A stretch of 54,941 nucleotides of DNA, taken from a virus. The first letter of the stretch is position 1; the number at the start of each line of letters is the position of its first letter. Where the stretch lies: positions 1 through 54,941 of the IMG/VR virus record IMGVR_UViG_3300019776_000860; one strand, written 5' to 3'. Positions 39,881-48,173 of the stretch are shown here, piece after piece. The translations under genes and the position numbers were made by a program. The notes under the pieces were generated by a model. That model did no database searches, was not told where the DNA came from, and worked only from the letters and a program-made list of their open reading frames with translations.

Positions 39881-40899
39881 TTATTATAACGGCTTACAAC
39901 TGCTTCTCCCAAAAACTCAGGAATTAAAGGCACAACACTGTTACCTAAAGCCATAAGACGCTGCATACGACTTCCTCCATCTGTCCAGCTAATAGGATAG
40001 CCCATAAGCCATTCTACCCAATCAGGGTTCAACCTCTCATCTTTTAGCCTTGGCACTTCTAAAGGCTCTTCTCTCCATTGCTTAATTCCTCTGCTGCAAT
40101 AGTACATGCTAACCTGCTCTTGTGGGTATATTGGGCTAATTTCTTTAAATCCCCCACATCTTTGTAATCCCTGCTGGTCGGCGTTGGGAAGAATCTTACA
40201 TATCTGGCTAGTCCAAAGCTCCCCGATATTCCATTCCTGTTGTGTTTCCGAATATTCCCTGTGGCAGTTATTTTGTAAGTATCCTCTTTGCTTATAACAT
40301 GACCCACTGTAGCATCGCTTGCAGTGGGGGTCGGGAGCATTTTTACAACCGTCTCCAAGTGCGGACTCTGTCTCCTCCTTTCCGACGGACAATCCGACTT
40401 TGCCGATGCAAGCGGGGTGGGCAATAATCCATATCCTATCCCGTCTGTGAGGTGCACCAAAGGCGGAAGCCGGTATACAATGCCATTCTGCATCATACCC
40501 GATCGCCCATAAATCTTGCAGGACGGTGATAAGTCCTTGACTGCGAAGATTTGCCACGTTTTCGATAATTGCATATTTTGGTCTAATTTCATTTATTAAC
40601 CTCGCAAATTCTTTCCATAGTCCTGAGCGTTTAGCCGCTATTCCTTTCTGTTTGCCTGCTACCGATATGTCTTGGCAAGGGAATCCTCCCGCAATCACGT
40701 CTATTCTTGGCAGAGCTTTTAAGTCTTCCTTATATATAGCGGTAATATCAGTAAATATCGGTACGGATGGCCAGTGTTTTGTTAGTATTTTCCGGCAGAA
40801 TGGATTAATCTCACAAAATGCGACCGTTTGTAGCCCCGCGGCTTCTAAGCCTATTGAAAATCCACCGATCCCTGAGAAAATATCTAGAACATTTAACAT
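39850..40899 (-). CDS. DNA cytosine-5 methyltransferase
   Basis: 349 residues. Motif I VLDIFSGIGGFSIGLEAAG (residues 4-22), motif IV GGFPCQDIS with catalytic Cys75, motif VI ENV (113-115), motif VIII-like HRRDRIWIIA, and motif IX/X near MALGNSVVP at the end. No restriction enzyme gene is adjacent, so it probably protects phage DNA from host restriction. Its own extended -10 promoter precedes it. Confidence 0.95.
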   Translation of the reverse strand: MLNVLDIFSGIGGFSIGLEAAGLQTVAFCEINPFCRKILTKHWPSVPIFTDITAIYKEDLKALPRIDVIAGGFPCQDISVAGKQKGIAAKRSGLWKEFARLINEIRPKYAIIENVANLRSQGLITVLQDLWAIGYDAEWHCIPASAFGAPHRRDRIWIIAHPACIGKVGLSVGKEETESALGDGCKNAPDPHCKRCYSGSCYKQRGYLQNNCHREYSETQQEWNIGELWTSQICKILPNADQQGLQRCGGFKEISPIYPQEQVSMYYCSRGIKQWREEPLEVPRLKDERLNPDWVEWLMGYPISWTDGGSRMQRLMALGNSVVPLIPEFLGEAVVSRYNNSNKLIYCSL

Positions 40900-40939
40900 C
40901 TTTTTTTAATTACTTTACGTTCTTATCTACTTTAAAGTA

Positions 40940-40948
40940 ATTATACCA
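40940..40948 (-). promoter_or_regulatory. Extended -10 promoter for the C5 methylase
   Basis: TGGTATAAT on the minus strand, 41 bases upstream of the methylase ATG. Confidence 0.55.
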
Positions 40949-40972
40949 TAGGATTTGGCTACCCCGATTTTC

Positions 40973-41185
40973 TTATGATTTTTTAAAGATGTCGTGATGA
41001 TACACCTCAGGTTCTCTGGGACGTAACTTTTCTCTTTCCCTGCGAACTTTTACCAATTCTCTGTACCTGGCAAATGCTGCACTTTGATCTTGCTTCATTG
41101 CACTTAGTATATCTTTCTCTTCTTCTGCTAGAGGTTTTCTATATGCCTTTATACCTACATTATTAATATATCTTTCTGTTGACAT
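40973..41185 (-). CDS. Small unknown protein
   Basis: 70 residues, charged, helical: KAYRKPLAEEEKDILSAMK and RYRELVKVRREREKLRPRE. Located directly behind the HTH gene 41188-41763 with two bases between. No family recognised; may be a terminase or replication accessory. Confidence 0.6.
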   Translation of the reverse strand: MSTERYINNVGIKAYRKPLAEEEKDILSAMKQDQSAAFARYRELVKVRREREKLRPREPEVYHHDIFKKS

Positions 41186-41187
41186 AA

Positions 41188-41763
41188 TTATTTCTTCATA
41201 TTTTTTTCTAACAAATCCAAGTTTTTTATTGCTTCATCTAGCTCTTTTACAAATACTTTTGCCTCTTCTATTTCCAGTTCTTTTGATACCGCTTTGTCTT
41301 CCTGAGTACGAGTTTCTATGTTCATTTTGGTTAATGCTAAACTTCCTATCTGTTGCATCTGAATAAAATCTATTTTACCTTCTTTAAGTGCATTAAAACC
41401 AACATTAAGTATTTCTGCAGGCGTTTGTTCTTCAGAAAACGTCAAATAAACTGGTTGATTATCATTTTTATATTTATTGTCCCATCCCCCTTGTGTCCTA
41501 AGGTAAAAGGTAATTGCATTCAATTTATTCGCAGTGTTTTCCTTTTCCCGAATAAACCCCATAAGCATACTACCAACAAAGCTACAGGCTTTTGCCACCC
41601 CCCTGTTGTAGGCTTCAGATACTTCAGGTTGCCGTTTTTTAATTTCGTGAAAGGTGGTCTCTGAAAAACCAAAATATCCAGCAATTCTATTTATTGGTAA
41701 GTAAGCTGCTAATGCTTCTACTTGAGCTATTTGAGCTTCATCCAATTTTATTTTTTTCCTCAT
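41188..41763 (-). CDS. Terminase small subunit-like HTH protein
   Basis: 191 residues. Residues 5-45 form a homeodomain-like HTH: DEAQIAQVEALAAYLPINRI, AGYFGFSETTFHEIKKRQPE; then VSEAYNRGVAKACSFVGSML, a pattern of phage small terminases and related homeodomain proteins. The C-terminus is a helical tail. The large terminase lies nine kb away, so packaging-site recognition is plausible but not certain. Start overlaps the methylase end. Confidence 0.6.
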   Translation of the reverse strand: MRKKIKLDEAQIAQVEALAAYLPINRIAGYFGFSETTFHEIKKRQPEVSEAYNRGVAKACSFVGSMLMGFIREKENTANKLNAITFYLRTQGGWDNKYKNDNQPVYLTFSEEQTPAEILNVGFNALKEGKIDFIQMQQIGSLALTKMNIETRTQEDKAVSKELEIEEAKVFVKELDEAIKNLDLLEKNMKK

Positions 41764-42985
41764 TCAATAATACAGCTTTTTTATTAGTTTCTTTTTCCCA
41801 CCTCTTTATTATAACATCAACATAAGCTGGGGATAATTCCATCATATAACAGTTACGCTTACTCCTTTCGCAGGCAATTAACGTAGTACCGCTACCGCCG
41901 AATGGATCGTATACTCCTTCGCCTTGCGCGGAGTTATTAAGTATAGGCCGAAGCATGCACTCAATCGGTTTTTGCGTGCCGTGACCAAAGGTTTCCTCCT
42001 TGTTACTATTACCGAATGGATTATTATTTTCAATTTCCCATACAGTAGATTGATCACGCCTGCCCTGCCAGTTGTGCTGTTTACCTTTTTTTACTGCATA
42101 CCATAAGGGGTCGTGTTGATAGTGATAATCACCTCTTCCAAAAACTATTCGATTCCTAACCCACAAAATGAGGTTGATTAAATCGAACCCACTGTTTTCT
42201 ATATTTTCAGCAAATTTATGTGTATATTTAGATGGATGCCAGATATAAGCTATATCACCGGTAAATAACGCATAAGCATCAGACCAATCGTACCTATTAT
42301 CATTTAATACTTTCCCCTTAGAAGTCTTTCCTTTTTGAGAAGCTAGCTCCTCTCTCCAACTTGGATCATATTCAACACCATACGGCGGATCAGTTACCAT
42401 TAGAATCGGACTTGCCCCATCCATTAGTTTTTCAACATGCTGCGGGTTAGTACTATCACCGCACATTAAACGATGAGACCCAAGCATATAAATATCACCA
42501 AGCCTAGCAGTAGCTTCTGCTGGGAGTTCTATTTCCTCTTCTTCCCCTATTTCTTCTAATATGGCTTTATCAAATATAGGCGTGAGCATTTCCTTATCCA
42601 TGCCAAAGGATAATAGCTCTTCCTGACCAAATCGCTCCGTTAACATATCAAGGTCATATTCACCGAATGCTAGATTGTCTCTAATGTTTAACCTGTCTAT
42701 TTCCTCCAGTGTTAGTTTTCTACTCGGCTTTAACACTTCAATTTCAGTCTCATCATCGTAACCTGCCATATATAAAGCCTTTTTACGCTGGTGGCCGCCG
42801 ATAATGGTGTAATCGTTATCTACTATTATTCTTTGATGATACCCGTCCTCCTTGATATGAGAAGCTAGTTTATCCAGCATTTCCTTTGTTATTTTTCTCG
42901 GATTATGGGTATATTCTTTTAATTGCGATAACTTAATGCTCGCCTCCTGCCATGTTATAGTTTCATGATTACTTGGATGGTTCAT
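41738..42985 (-). CDS. ParB-domain / DNA methyltransferase fusion
   Basis: 415 residues. N-terminal ParB/Srx-like domain (about 15-135) with IIGGHQRKKALYMAG. Then a linker and an amino-methyltransferase: VTDPPYGVEYDP (DPPYG 199-203, motif IV) and YDPFGGSGTTLIACERSKRN (motif I) after the target region, i.e. a beta-class order. A common phage fusion that methylates adenine or cytosine N4 and shields phage DNA. Overlaps the next gene. Confidence 0.93.
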   Translation of the reverse strand: MNHPSNHETITWQEASIKLSQLKEYTHNPRKITKEMLDKLASHIKEDGYHQRIIVDNDYTIIGGHQRKKALYMAGYDDETEIEVLKPSRKLTLEEIDRLNIRDNLAFGEYDLDMLTERFGQEELLSFGMDKEMLTPIFDKAILEEIGEEEEIELPAEATARLGDIYMLGSHRLMCGDSTNPQHVEKLMDGASPILMVTDPPYGVEYDPSWREELASQKGKTSKGKVLNDNRYDWSDAYALFTGDIAYIWHPSKYTHKFAENIENSGFDLINLILWVRNRIVFGRGDYHYQHDPLWYAVKKGKQHNWQGRRDQSTVWEIENNNPFGNSNKEETFGHGTQKPIECMLRPILNNSAQGEGVYDPFGGSGTTLIACERSKRNCYMMELSPAYVDVIIKRWEKETNKKAVLLNEEKNKIG

Positions 42986-43268
42986 TTTCTAGCTCCTCTA
43001 TTCTATCTTTGAATGCCGAAATAATTTCCTCCTCGGTACAAATCCCTGAAGAGATTGAATCCCAAATGGGCATAAACAGGAGTTCTCCTTCTTCAAGAAA
43101 GCTTTTCGGGTCTTTTTCTAACGTCTTGAGTAATACATTAAAATCCATAGGAAAAGGTTTCTTGTCTTCAGGAACAGCAAGTCCTAGCAATAAAAACTCT
43201 TTAAACTCATTGCTAATATTCCCCTTTAAATACTGATCAATAATAATTTCTTCACATTTTGCTTTCAT
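42969..43268 (-). CDS. Unknown 99-residue protein
   Basis: Acidic helical protein (IIDQYLKGNISNEFKEFLLL; end RIEELENEPSK). Overlaps both neighbours by 17 bases, so it belongs to the replication/modification operon. No family recognised. Confidence 0.65.
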   Translation of the reverse strand: MKAKCEEIIIDQYLKGNISNEFKEFLLLGLAVPEDKKPFPMDFNVLLKTLEKDPKSFLEEGELLFMPIWDSISSGICTEEEIISAFKDRIEELENEPSK

Positions 43269-43590
43269 TTACTGCTCTATTTAATTTTGCATGATATTTC
43301 TCATAATGCTTAGCAAACTGCTTATCCTTATTCCTTTCTAATTGTACCAGATTTTTTGATTGGTTAATCAATATCTCAAGATCATCAAATGATTCCGATA
43401 GCTGAGTTAAATGCCTAGTAACCATTTTCTTTTGCTGGTCTATTTGTGATATTAAAGATAAGTAATTCTCATTCCTGCCTAAATTGCTGTTTAATAACCA
43501 ATAACGCATTTCAGTAAACTCGTAACACGTATTATAATTCTCTATCGCATTGTAAACACTGCTAATACAGCGTTGTATCTCTTGACTCAT
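43252..43590 (-). CDS. Unknown coiled-coil protein
   Basis: 112 residues, helical with a Q/K/E-rich middle (ISQIDQQKKMVTRHLTQLSE, NQSKNLVQLERNKDKQFAKH). Overlaps the next gene by 17 bases. Role in replication operon unknown. Confidence 0.6.
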   Translation of the reverse strand: MSQEIQRCISSVYNAIENYNTCYEFTEMRYWLLNSNLGRNENYLSLISQIDQQKKMVTRHLTQLSESFDDLEILINQSKNLVQLERNKDKQFAKHYEKYHAKLNRAVNESKM

Positions 43591-43599
43591 TACCCCTCT

Positions 43600-44199
43600 T
43601 TAAAATGGTAGTTCATCTCCTGTAAAAGGATCATTTGCTTGTTTATTATTTGCTTGCGTGTAATTAATAGGAAACTTTCCGCTTCTCTCATCCATAAACT
43701 CGCTGTATCTGGCATGATCAGGCGTAATTATGGTCTTGATCTCGTTACGAGGTTGATCTCCTTTATCGTTAATGGTAATTTCAGCTACCACCTGTAAATT
43801 ATCAAGATCAGCAAAGCTCTTAATCTGTCTCTGCTTTTCCGCCTCTGGTGATTTATCCTTGGAATGCAAACCGCGAGCAGAGTTAAGAATGGCTTTAATC
43901 ATGCTCCTACCAATATCGGCATATCTATCACCCTCAGTCCCTAATCTACTATTCATATTACAAAGACCGATATTGCTCCATACTTTCCTATGTTCATACT
44001 CACCGCTTAAAATCACAAACTCGCAGGCTAGATATATACTAGTTCCTGCTTTGCTTAAGGTAGCGTAACCGTCAGGAAACTCTTGTGTAACGTGGTTGCC
44101 TTTCTTAAGCATTAACTTCACCTTTGCTATGGTTTTATGTGGTATTAGTTCGTAAGACATTTGCTCCTCGGCATCATTAAAATTATTCCATTTATTCAT
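43600..44199 (-). CDS. Single-strand DNA-binding-type protein
   Basis: 199 residues. Beta-rich body with YELIPHKTIAKVKLMLKKGN, IYLACEFVILSGEYEHRKVW and ADIGRSMIKAILNSARGL, then a disordered Q/N linker and the acidic tip GDELPF, which copies the SSB C-terminal tail used to recruit helicases and recombination enzymes. Lies beside the UvrD-like helicase. Fits the phage SSB-like (DUF669-type) group; exact family uncertain. Confidence 0.7.
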   Translation of the reverse strand: MNKWNNFNDAEEQMSYELIPHKTIAKVKLMLKKGNHVTQEFPDGYATLSKAGTSIYLACEFVILSGEYEHRKVWSNIGLCNMNSRLGTEGDRYADIGRSMIKAILNSARGLHSKDKSPEAEKQRQIKSFADLDNLQVVAEITINDKGDQPRNEIKTIITPDHARYSEFMDERSGKFPINYTQANNKQANDPFTGDELPF

Positions 44200-44416
44200 T
44201 GTTTTGCTCCATTAGTTCTTTTAATATTTTAATGTTTTTGTTAACTTCTTCTAAAAGGTACTTGCGATAAAAATCAATTCCACATTCTGAAATCAAATCA
44301 TTGAATTCCATGTATGTACCAATATTTCTTACAAGCTTGTAGTCTTTCATGTTCTGTCTAATCTCTTCTCTTAAATTACGAATTGACGTATATTTTCTAG
44401 CTTCTAGTTCGCTCAT
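44192..44416 (-). CDS. Unknown 74-residue helical protein
   Basis: MSELEARKYTSIRNLREEIR start, acidic helical end EEVNKNIKILKELMEQNNE. Abuts the helicase stop and overlaps the SSB-like gene by eight bases. Function unknown. Confidence 0.65.
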   Translation of the reverse strand: MSELEARKYTSIRNLREEIRQNMKDYKLVRNIGTYMEFNDLISECGIDFYRKYLLEEVNKNIKILKELMEQNNE

Positions 44417-45883
44417 TTACTCCTCCTTATTTTTAGTTAGTTTTGTTAACCAAACCTTTTTAATATCAGCTAATAAATTACCTCTAAGACAAACAGTTTT
44501 CTGCGCCCTAGTAATTGCCACATATAATAAATTCCATTCTTCATCCGATGTTTTTTCAGAGAGCTTAAAATCATCTTCAATTACAACGTTATCCCACTCT
44601 CTTCCTTTCGCCTTATGTATCGTAGAAACGATCAAATCTGCTTCCTTTTCTTTTACCTGAGATACGTTTTCAAGATTTCTTAATACGTTCGTTGAATTAT
44701 TTTCGTATTTTTCAAAAAAATTAATTAACAAAGTTAAATTAGTGTCTTTATCTTCACTACTTTCATGTTCTCTGATCATATGTTCCCAAGATCGAAAACC
44801 CTTTAACAAATCATGTTTTACCAGCATCAAATTGTTTTTGTATAAGGCATAACCACTATTTAACAAAAAAGTTATGGACTTAATATTATTGCCCACTAGA
44901 TGAATTTTCTTATCCAAGTTGTTTAAAATTATCTCAATTGATTTATTGTTTGTTCTACATAAAGATGTATAGGGAAAACTCACATTGCTTACGATCATAG
45001 TATTTAATTTATCAAAACCTTTTAACTTCTTCTCCTCACCTTTTATTTGCAAAATCATGTTTGCTAGTTCTGCTATATTCCGTCCAAAACGGAATGACTT
45101 GCTTAAGTAAAAAGTTTCTCCGTCTAGTTCTGCAAAAGCATTAATTGCTCCCCGCCATGAATAGATCTGCTGGTGTTCATCCCCAACATAAATTTTCTGG
45201 CATTTCTGTTTGGTAATTATATCCAGTAACACAGGATTGGCATCCTGACACTCATCAAACAATATAACATCGTAAAGTACAGATAAATCAGGATTTGATA
45301 GCTGGTAAACCTTTAAATAAACATCATGATTTATCGGTAAATCAGAACCTTCTTTTGTACATCTGTTCCAATACTCGTAAGCAACCTCTTCAATATATTT
45401 GTTTATTTCTGCTTCCTGCTGCTTTTCTTCATCTAAAGCAAAATGATATTCACTAAGAGAACGAGGGATTAAGTGAGAAACAGGATAGCTACTATGAACA
45501 AATCGGTTTAATATTCTTAATGCTTTTCTTGCTGATTCTGGTGGCTCACAGTCATAAACTTTTCTAATTCCGATATGCTTTATTAATGCCTGTATGTTAA
45601 GTTTTGGATAATTATCGGATACTCTATGACCTATTAAATGGAAATAACGACAAAAAGCTAATGAATGAGCTGTTTTACAGTCTACATTGACAGGAAATTT
45701 ACCATCAGCTTCCTTTTTGATAGACTTATTATAAGCCAAATATAAAATTCTTTTATCAGGTAGTGCTTTTGCTATCGCTACCAAAGTGGAAGTCTTACCA
45801 CTACCAGCAAATGCTTTAGTTTTTATATCTTTTTCAGTGATAGCTGCTTCTATACAGGCTTTTTGTTCTTTTGTTAAATTCAT
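44417..45883 (-). CDS. UvrD/Rep-like superfamily 1 helicase
   Basis: 488 residues. Motif I AFAGSGKTSTL (26-31 GSGKT core), Ia LYLAYNKSIKKEA, II FDECQDANPVLL, III VGDEHQQIYSWRGA, V STIHKAKGREWDNVVIEDD, VI LLYVAITRAQKTV. A compact 3'-5' helicase for unwinding phage/plasmid DNA. The four-base overlap with the initiator-like gene upstream (ATGA) suggests they act together at the origin. Confidence 0.92.
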   Translation of the reverse strand: MNLTKEQKACIEAAITEKDIKTKAFAGSGKTSTLVAIAKALPDKRILYLAYNKSIKKEADGKFPVNVDCKTAHSLAFCRYFHLIGHRVSDNYPKLNIQALIKHIGIRKVYDCEPPESARKALRILNRFVHSSYPVSHLIPRSLSEYHFALDEEKQQEAEINKYIEEVAYEYWNRCTKEGSDLPINHDVYLKVYQLSNPDLSVLYDVILFDECQDANPVLLDIITKQKCQKIYVGDEHQQIYSWRGAINAFAELDGETFYLSKSFRFGRNIAELANMILQIKGEEKKLKGFDKLNTMIVSNVSFPYTSLCRTNNKSIEIILNNLDKKIHLVGNNIKSITFLLNSGYALYKNNLMLVKHDLLKGFRSWEHMIREHESSEDKDTNLTLLINFFEKYENNSTNVLRNLENVSQVKEKEADLIVSTIHKAKGREWDNVVIEDDFKLSEKTSDEEWNLLYVAITRAQKTVCLRGNLLADIKKVWLTKLTKNKEE

Positions 45884-47409
45884 TGCTCCTCCTTATTTCT
45901 TTTTGCTTCTTCAAGTATTTCACTTAAAACCAGCGACTTATAATTTTCTTTAAATTCTTGGTCTTTTAAGACTTTTTTAGGACTTAGAACTATCGGGTTT
46001 TTATAAAAATTCTTATACTCGGGATGAGGATTGGTGCTATGTAGTTCCAAGGTCAAACCTGTTTGAAACACCACTCTTTCTAGTTCGTTTAAATGTCCTG
46101 GAGCCGTTAAGTGTTCAATCAAGAAAGGCACCCCTTCTATAATCACCTTGCCCGGTATTTCATTAATTTTTAGCACTGGGTTGGTTAGCATGTTGATCAG
46201 GTTAGTAATTCTTATCGCTGCTTTAAACTCAAGCCAAGTGGCGGTTTTTCGTGTAGATAGAGGGTTAACTAATTCATTCTCATTGCCTGGAATCGGCTTT
46301 TCTGTAGCAGGAACAACAATTTGCATTGCCAAGATAACATCTTCGCCATAAACGGACTGGATACATTTGCGAATTTTAGCTTTTTCAATGTCGTTTAGCA
46401 GCATTGCTTTGGTTTGAATACAGACTTTTTGAGGTTCTGTTTCTACGAACTTGTAATCGTCTTGTATTTCGTTTGATCGCTCTTCTCCAAAACTTTGCCA
46501 TAAAGCTCGAGAGAGCAGTATTGCTCTTTCCTGCTTATCGGTAAGCAATGGTAATTCTTCGGGTTTCATTTCGGGTATTTCCTCCGTTTTTTGTGTTTCG
46601 TTTAGCAGCTGATTCATCAGGTCTGACATAACAAACATGCCAGTGTTTTCGCTGGTTCGTTGTTTTCTATCCAGCTCGATTGCTTTTTCTTCTTGGCTAG
46701 TCAGTTGACTACAATTTGTGACTGACTGATGTTTTTCTTCGGTTTTGGTTAAAGCAACTTGCTCCTGCTGTGTAAGCAAGCAAGGAGCAAAAGTTGCGTG
46801 CTTGTCTTCGTGGGGTTTTTCTTTTTTGTAACTTTTTTCTTTTTCAGAGATAAAACCATTAGCGTAGCTATGGTTTATCTCTTCTTCTGGGTTTTCTTTA
46901 TCTTTATATAACTGGACATTTTTGTCCACCCGGGTGGACATTTTTGTCGAGTCGACTAGACATTTTTGTCCATCTGAATCACTATAAAAGGCCACTGGAT
47001 TTTTAGCTCTCTCGTATCCGTCTTTCGTCAATTTTATGACATAGCCGTAAGTTTTATTTTTTCCATGAAAATTTATATAACTATGATAAGTAGACTCTAT
47101 TATGTCGCTTATTTGATCGAGCAATCTTGCATTTTGCTTACTTGAGTAGACTTCGGTAATTTGAGAAAGGAATGTATGATCGACAAACTCCTCTTTATAA
47201 GGGTTCTTTAAAATCATTTGAATTAAGTTTGTAAGTAGATTTCTAGCTTTTAATGAAATCTTTCTGCGGCGGTCATTAGGTCTTGTAACATATTGTAAAT
47301 CCCTAAAAATATTGTCCGAGAGCCTCTTATGTCTATTGGTCTTTTTGTCAAGGTAATATAACCGAGCCTTTTTTGTTTCAGGAAAATTTAATATAGCTGC
47401 CTTACTCAC
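45880..47409 (-). CDS. Replication initiator-like protein, larger paralogue
   Basis: 509 residues; GTG start at 47409 (SKAAILNFPETKKA) overlapping the gene upstream. Residues 40-140 parallel the 174-1271 protein: FVDHTFLSQITEVY, SKQNARLLDQISDII, STYHSYINFHGKNKTYG. A long E/Q/K-rich linker follows (about 170-330), then DIEKAKIRKCIQSVYGEDVI and a C-terminal domain with WLEFKAAIRITNLINMLTNP. Resembles DnaA-like plasmid initiators of Rickettsiales from memory. Likely opens the origin for the helicase encoded next. Confidence 0.6.
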   Translation of the reverse strand: MSKAAILNFPETKKARLYYLDKKTNRHKRLSDNIFRDLQYVTRPNDRRRKISLKARNLLTNLIQMILKNPYKEEFVDHTFLSQITEVYSSKQNARLLDQISDIIESTYHSYINFHGKNKTYGYVIKLTKDGYERAKNPVAFYSDSDGQKCLVDSTKMSTRVDKNVQLYKDKENPEEEINHSYANGFISEKEKSYKKEKPHEDKHATFAPCLLTQQEQVALTKTEEKHQSVTNCSQLTSQEEKAIELDRKQRTSENTGMFVMSDLMNQLLNETQKTEEIPEMKPEELPLLTDKQERAILLSRALWQSFGEERSNEIQDDYKFVETEPQKVCIQTKAMLLNDIEKAKIRKCIQSVYGEDVILAMQIVVPATEKPIPGNENELVNPLSTRKTATWLEFKAAIRITNLINMLTNPVLKINEIPGKVIIEGVPFLIEHLTAPGHLNELERVVFQTGLTLELHSTNPHPEYKNFYKNPIVLSPKKVLKDQEFKENYKSLVLSEILEEAKRNKEEQ

Positions 47410-47554
47410 TTTCTTTCTCCTCTAAGATTAATTTTGTTAGCGTGTCCAGATCATCCCAGAAATTAAAGTACATAGGCATCCCCTCGTTCTCTTTTAAAAT
47501 TCTACGCATACGAGATGCTATTGTTTTAATATCCTTCTGTCTTTGTGGAGTCAT
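47402..47554 (-). CDS. 50-residue protein of the replication operon
   Basis: MTPQRQKDIKTIASRMRRIL start, FNFWDDLDTLTKLILEEKES end. Its ATG overlaps the stop of the next small gene (ATGA) and its stop overlaps the initiator GTG, so the three are coupled. No family recognised. Confidence 0.6.
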   Translation of the reverse strand: MTPQRQKDIKTIASRMRRILKENEGMPMYFNFWDDLDTLTKLILEEKESE

Positions 47555-47706
47555 AAACTACCTTTGCTATTATTATTCCAGTTAATCCCACGCCTTTGTC
47601 CGTAACCCCGCAGAGCTTCCTTTATTGCCTTAATGCGTTTATGTTCTGCTTTGATATCTAGCCAGTCTTGGATTTTTTGAAGGAGGAAAGAGAAAAGAGG
47701 GGTCAT
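47551..47706 (-). CDS. 51-residue protein of the replication operon
   Basis: MTPLFSFLLQKIQDWLDIKA start, basic middle RIKAIKEALRGYGQRRGI. ATG overlaps the stop of the 121-residue gene upstream (ATGA). Amphipathic helix plus basic part; function unknown. Confidence 0.6.
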   Translation of the reverse strand: MTPLFSFLLQKIQDWLDIKAEHKRIKAIKEALRGYGQRRGINWNNNSKGSL

Positions 47707-48068
47707 AGTTTCATCCCTCTCTCTGCTAAGAAAAATTTGATATATTCAGGATTTATTCTTATATTGTATTTTTGTTTATGATACTTCCCAATTTTTTCAA
47801 ATACTAATAAAGCCTCATACTTTTTTAAACGTATAAGAATTTTTTTAACACCTTTAATGGTTTTTACATTAAAAGGAGTTTTTAAATTCTCTAGTTCTAT
47901 TACTCCATCGATAGAAATAAGATTTTTATTTTTTAGAAAAGAAGTAATTAATCTTTCAAGATAAGTTCCATCTAATAATGACAATCCATTGATATTGGAT
48001 AAATAACGAAAACCTTCAATTTTACATTGAATGTGTGGATTAAATTCACACTCTTTAGTATTATCCAT
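47703..48068 (-). CDS. Winged-helix-like protein, first gene of the replication operon
   Basis: 121 residues. Central pattern YLERLITSFLKNKNLISIDG followed by KTIKGVKKILIRLKKYEALL and a closing strand KYNIRINPEYIKFF reads as a winged helix. May control or assist the initiator encoded behind it. No exact family. Confidence 0.55.
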   Translation of the reverse strand: MDNTKECEFNPHIQCKIEGFRYLSNINGLSLLDGTYLERLITSFLKNKNLISIDGVIELENLKTPFNVKTIKGVKKILIRLKKYEALLVFEKIGKYHKQKYNIRINPEYIKFFLAERGMKL

Positions 48069-48173
48069 AAAAAATTTTTAGAAATCTCTGAAATTTGTTT
48101 CCATTAATATAATTGATTGTTTAATATATGAAAAATGGAACGTAATTTCTTTTCTTAACAATTATTAACAATA

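Noticed and set aside
40059-40592. 177-codon frame within the C5 methylase
   Set aside because: Same-strand shadow in another frame; methylase motifs run through the whole region.
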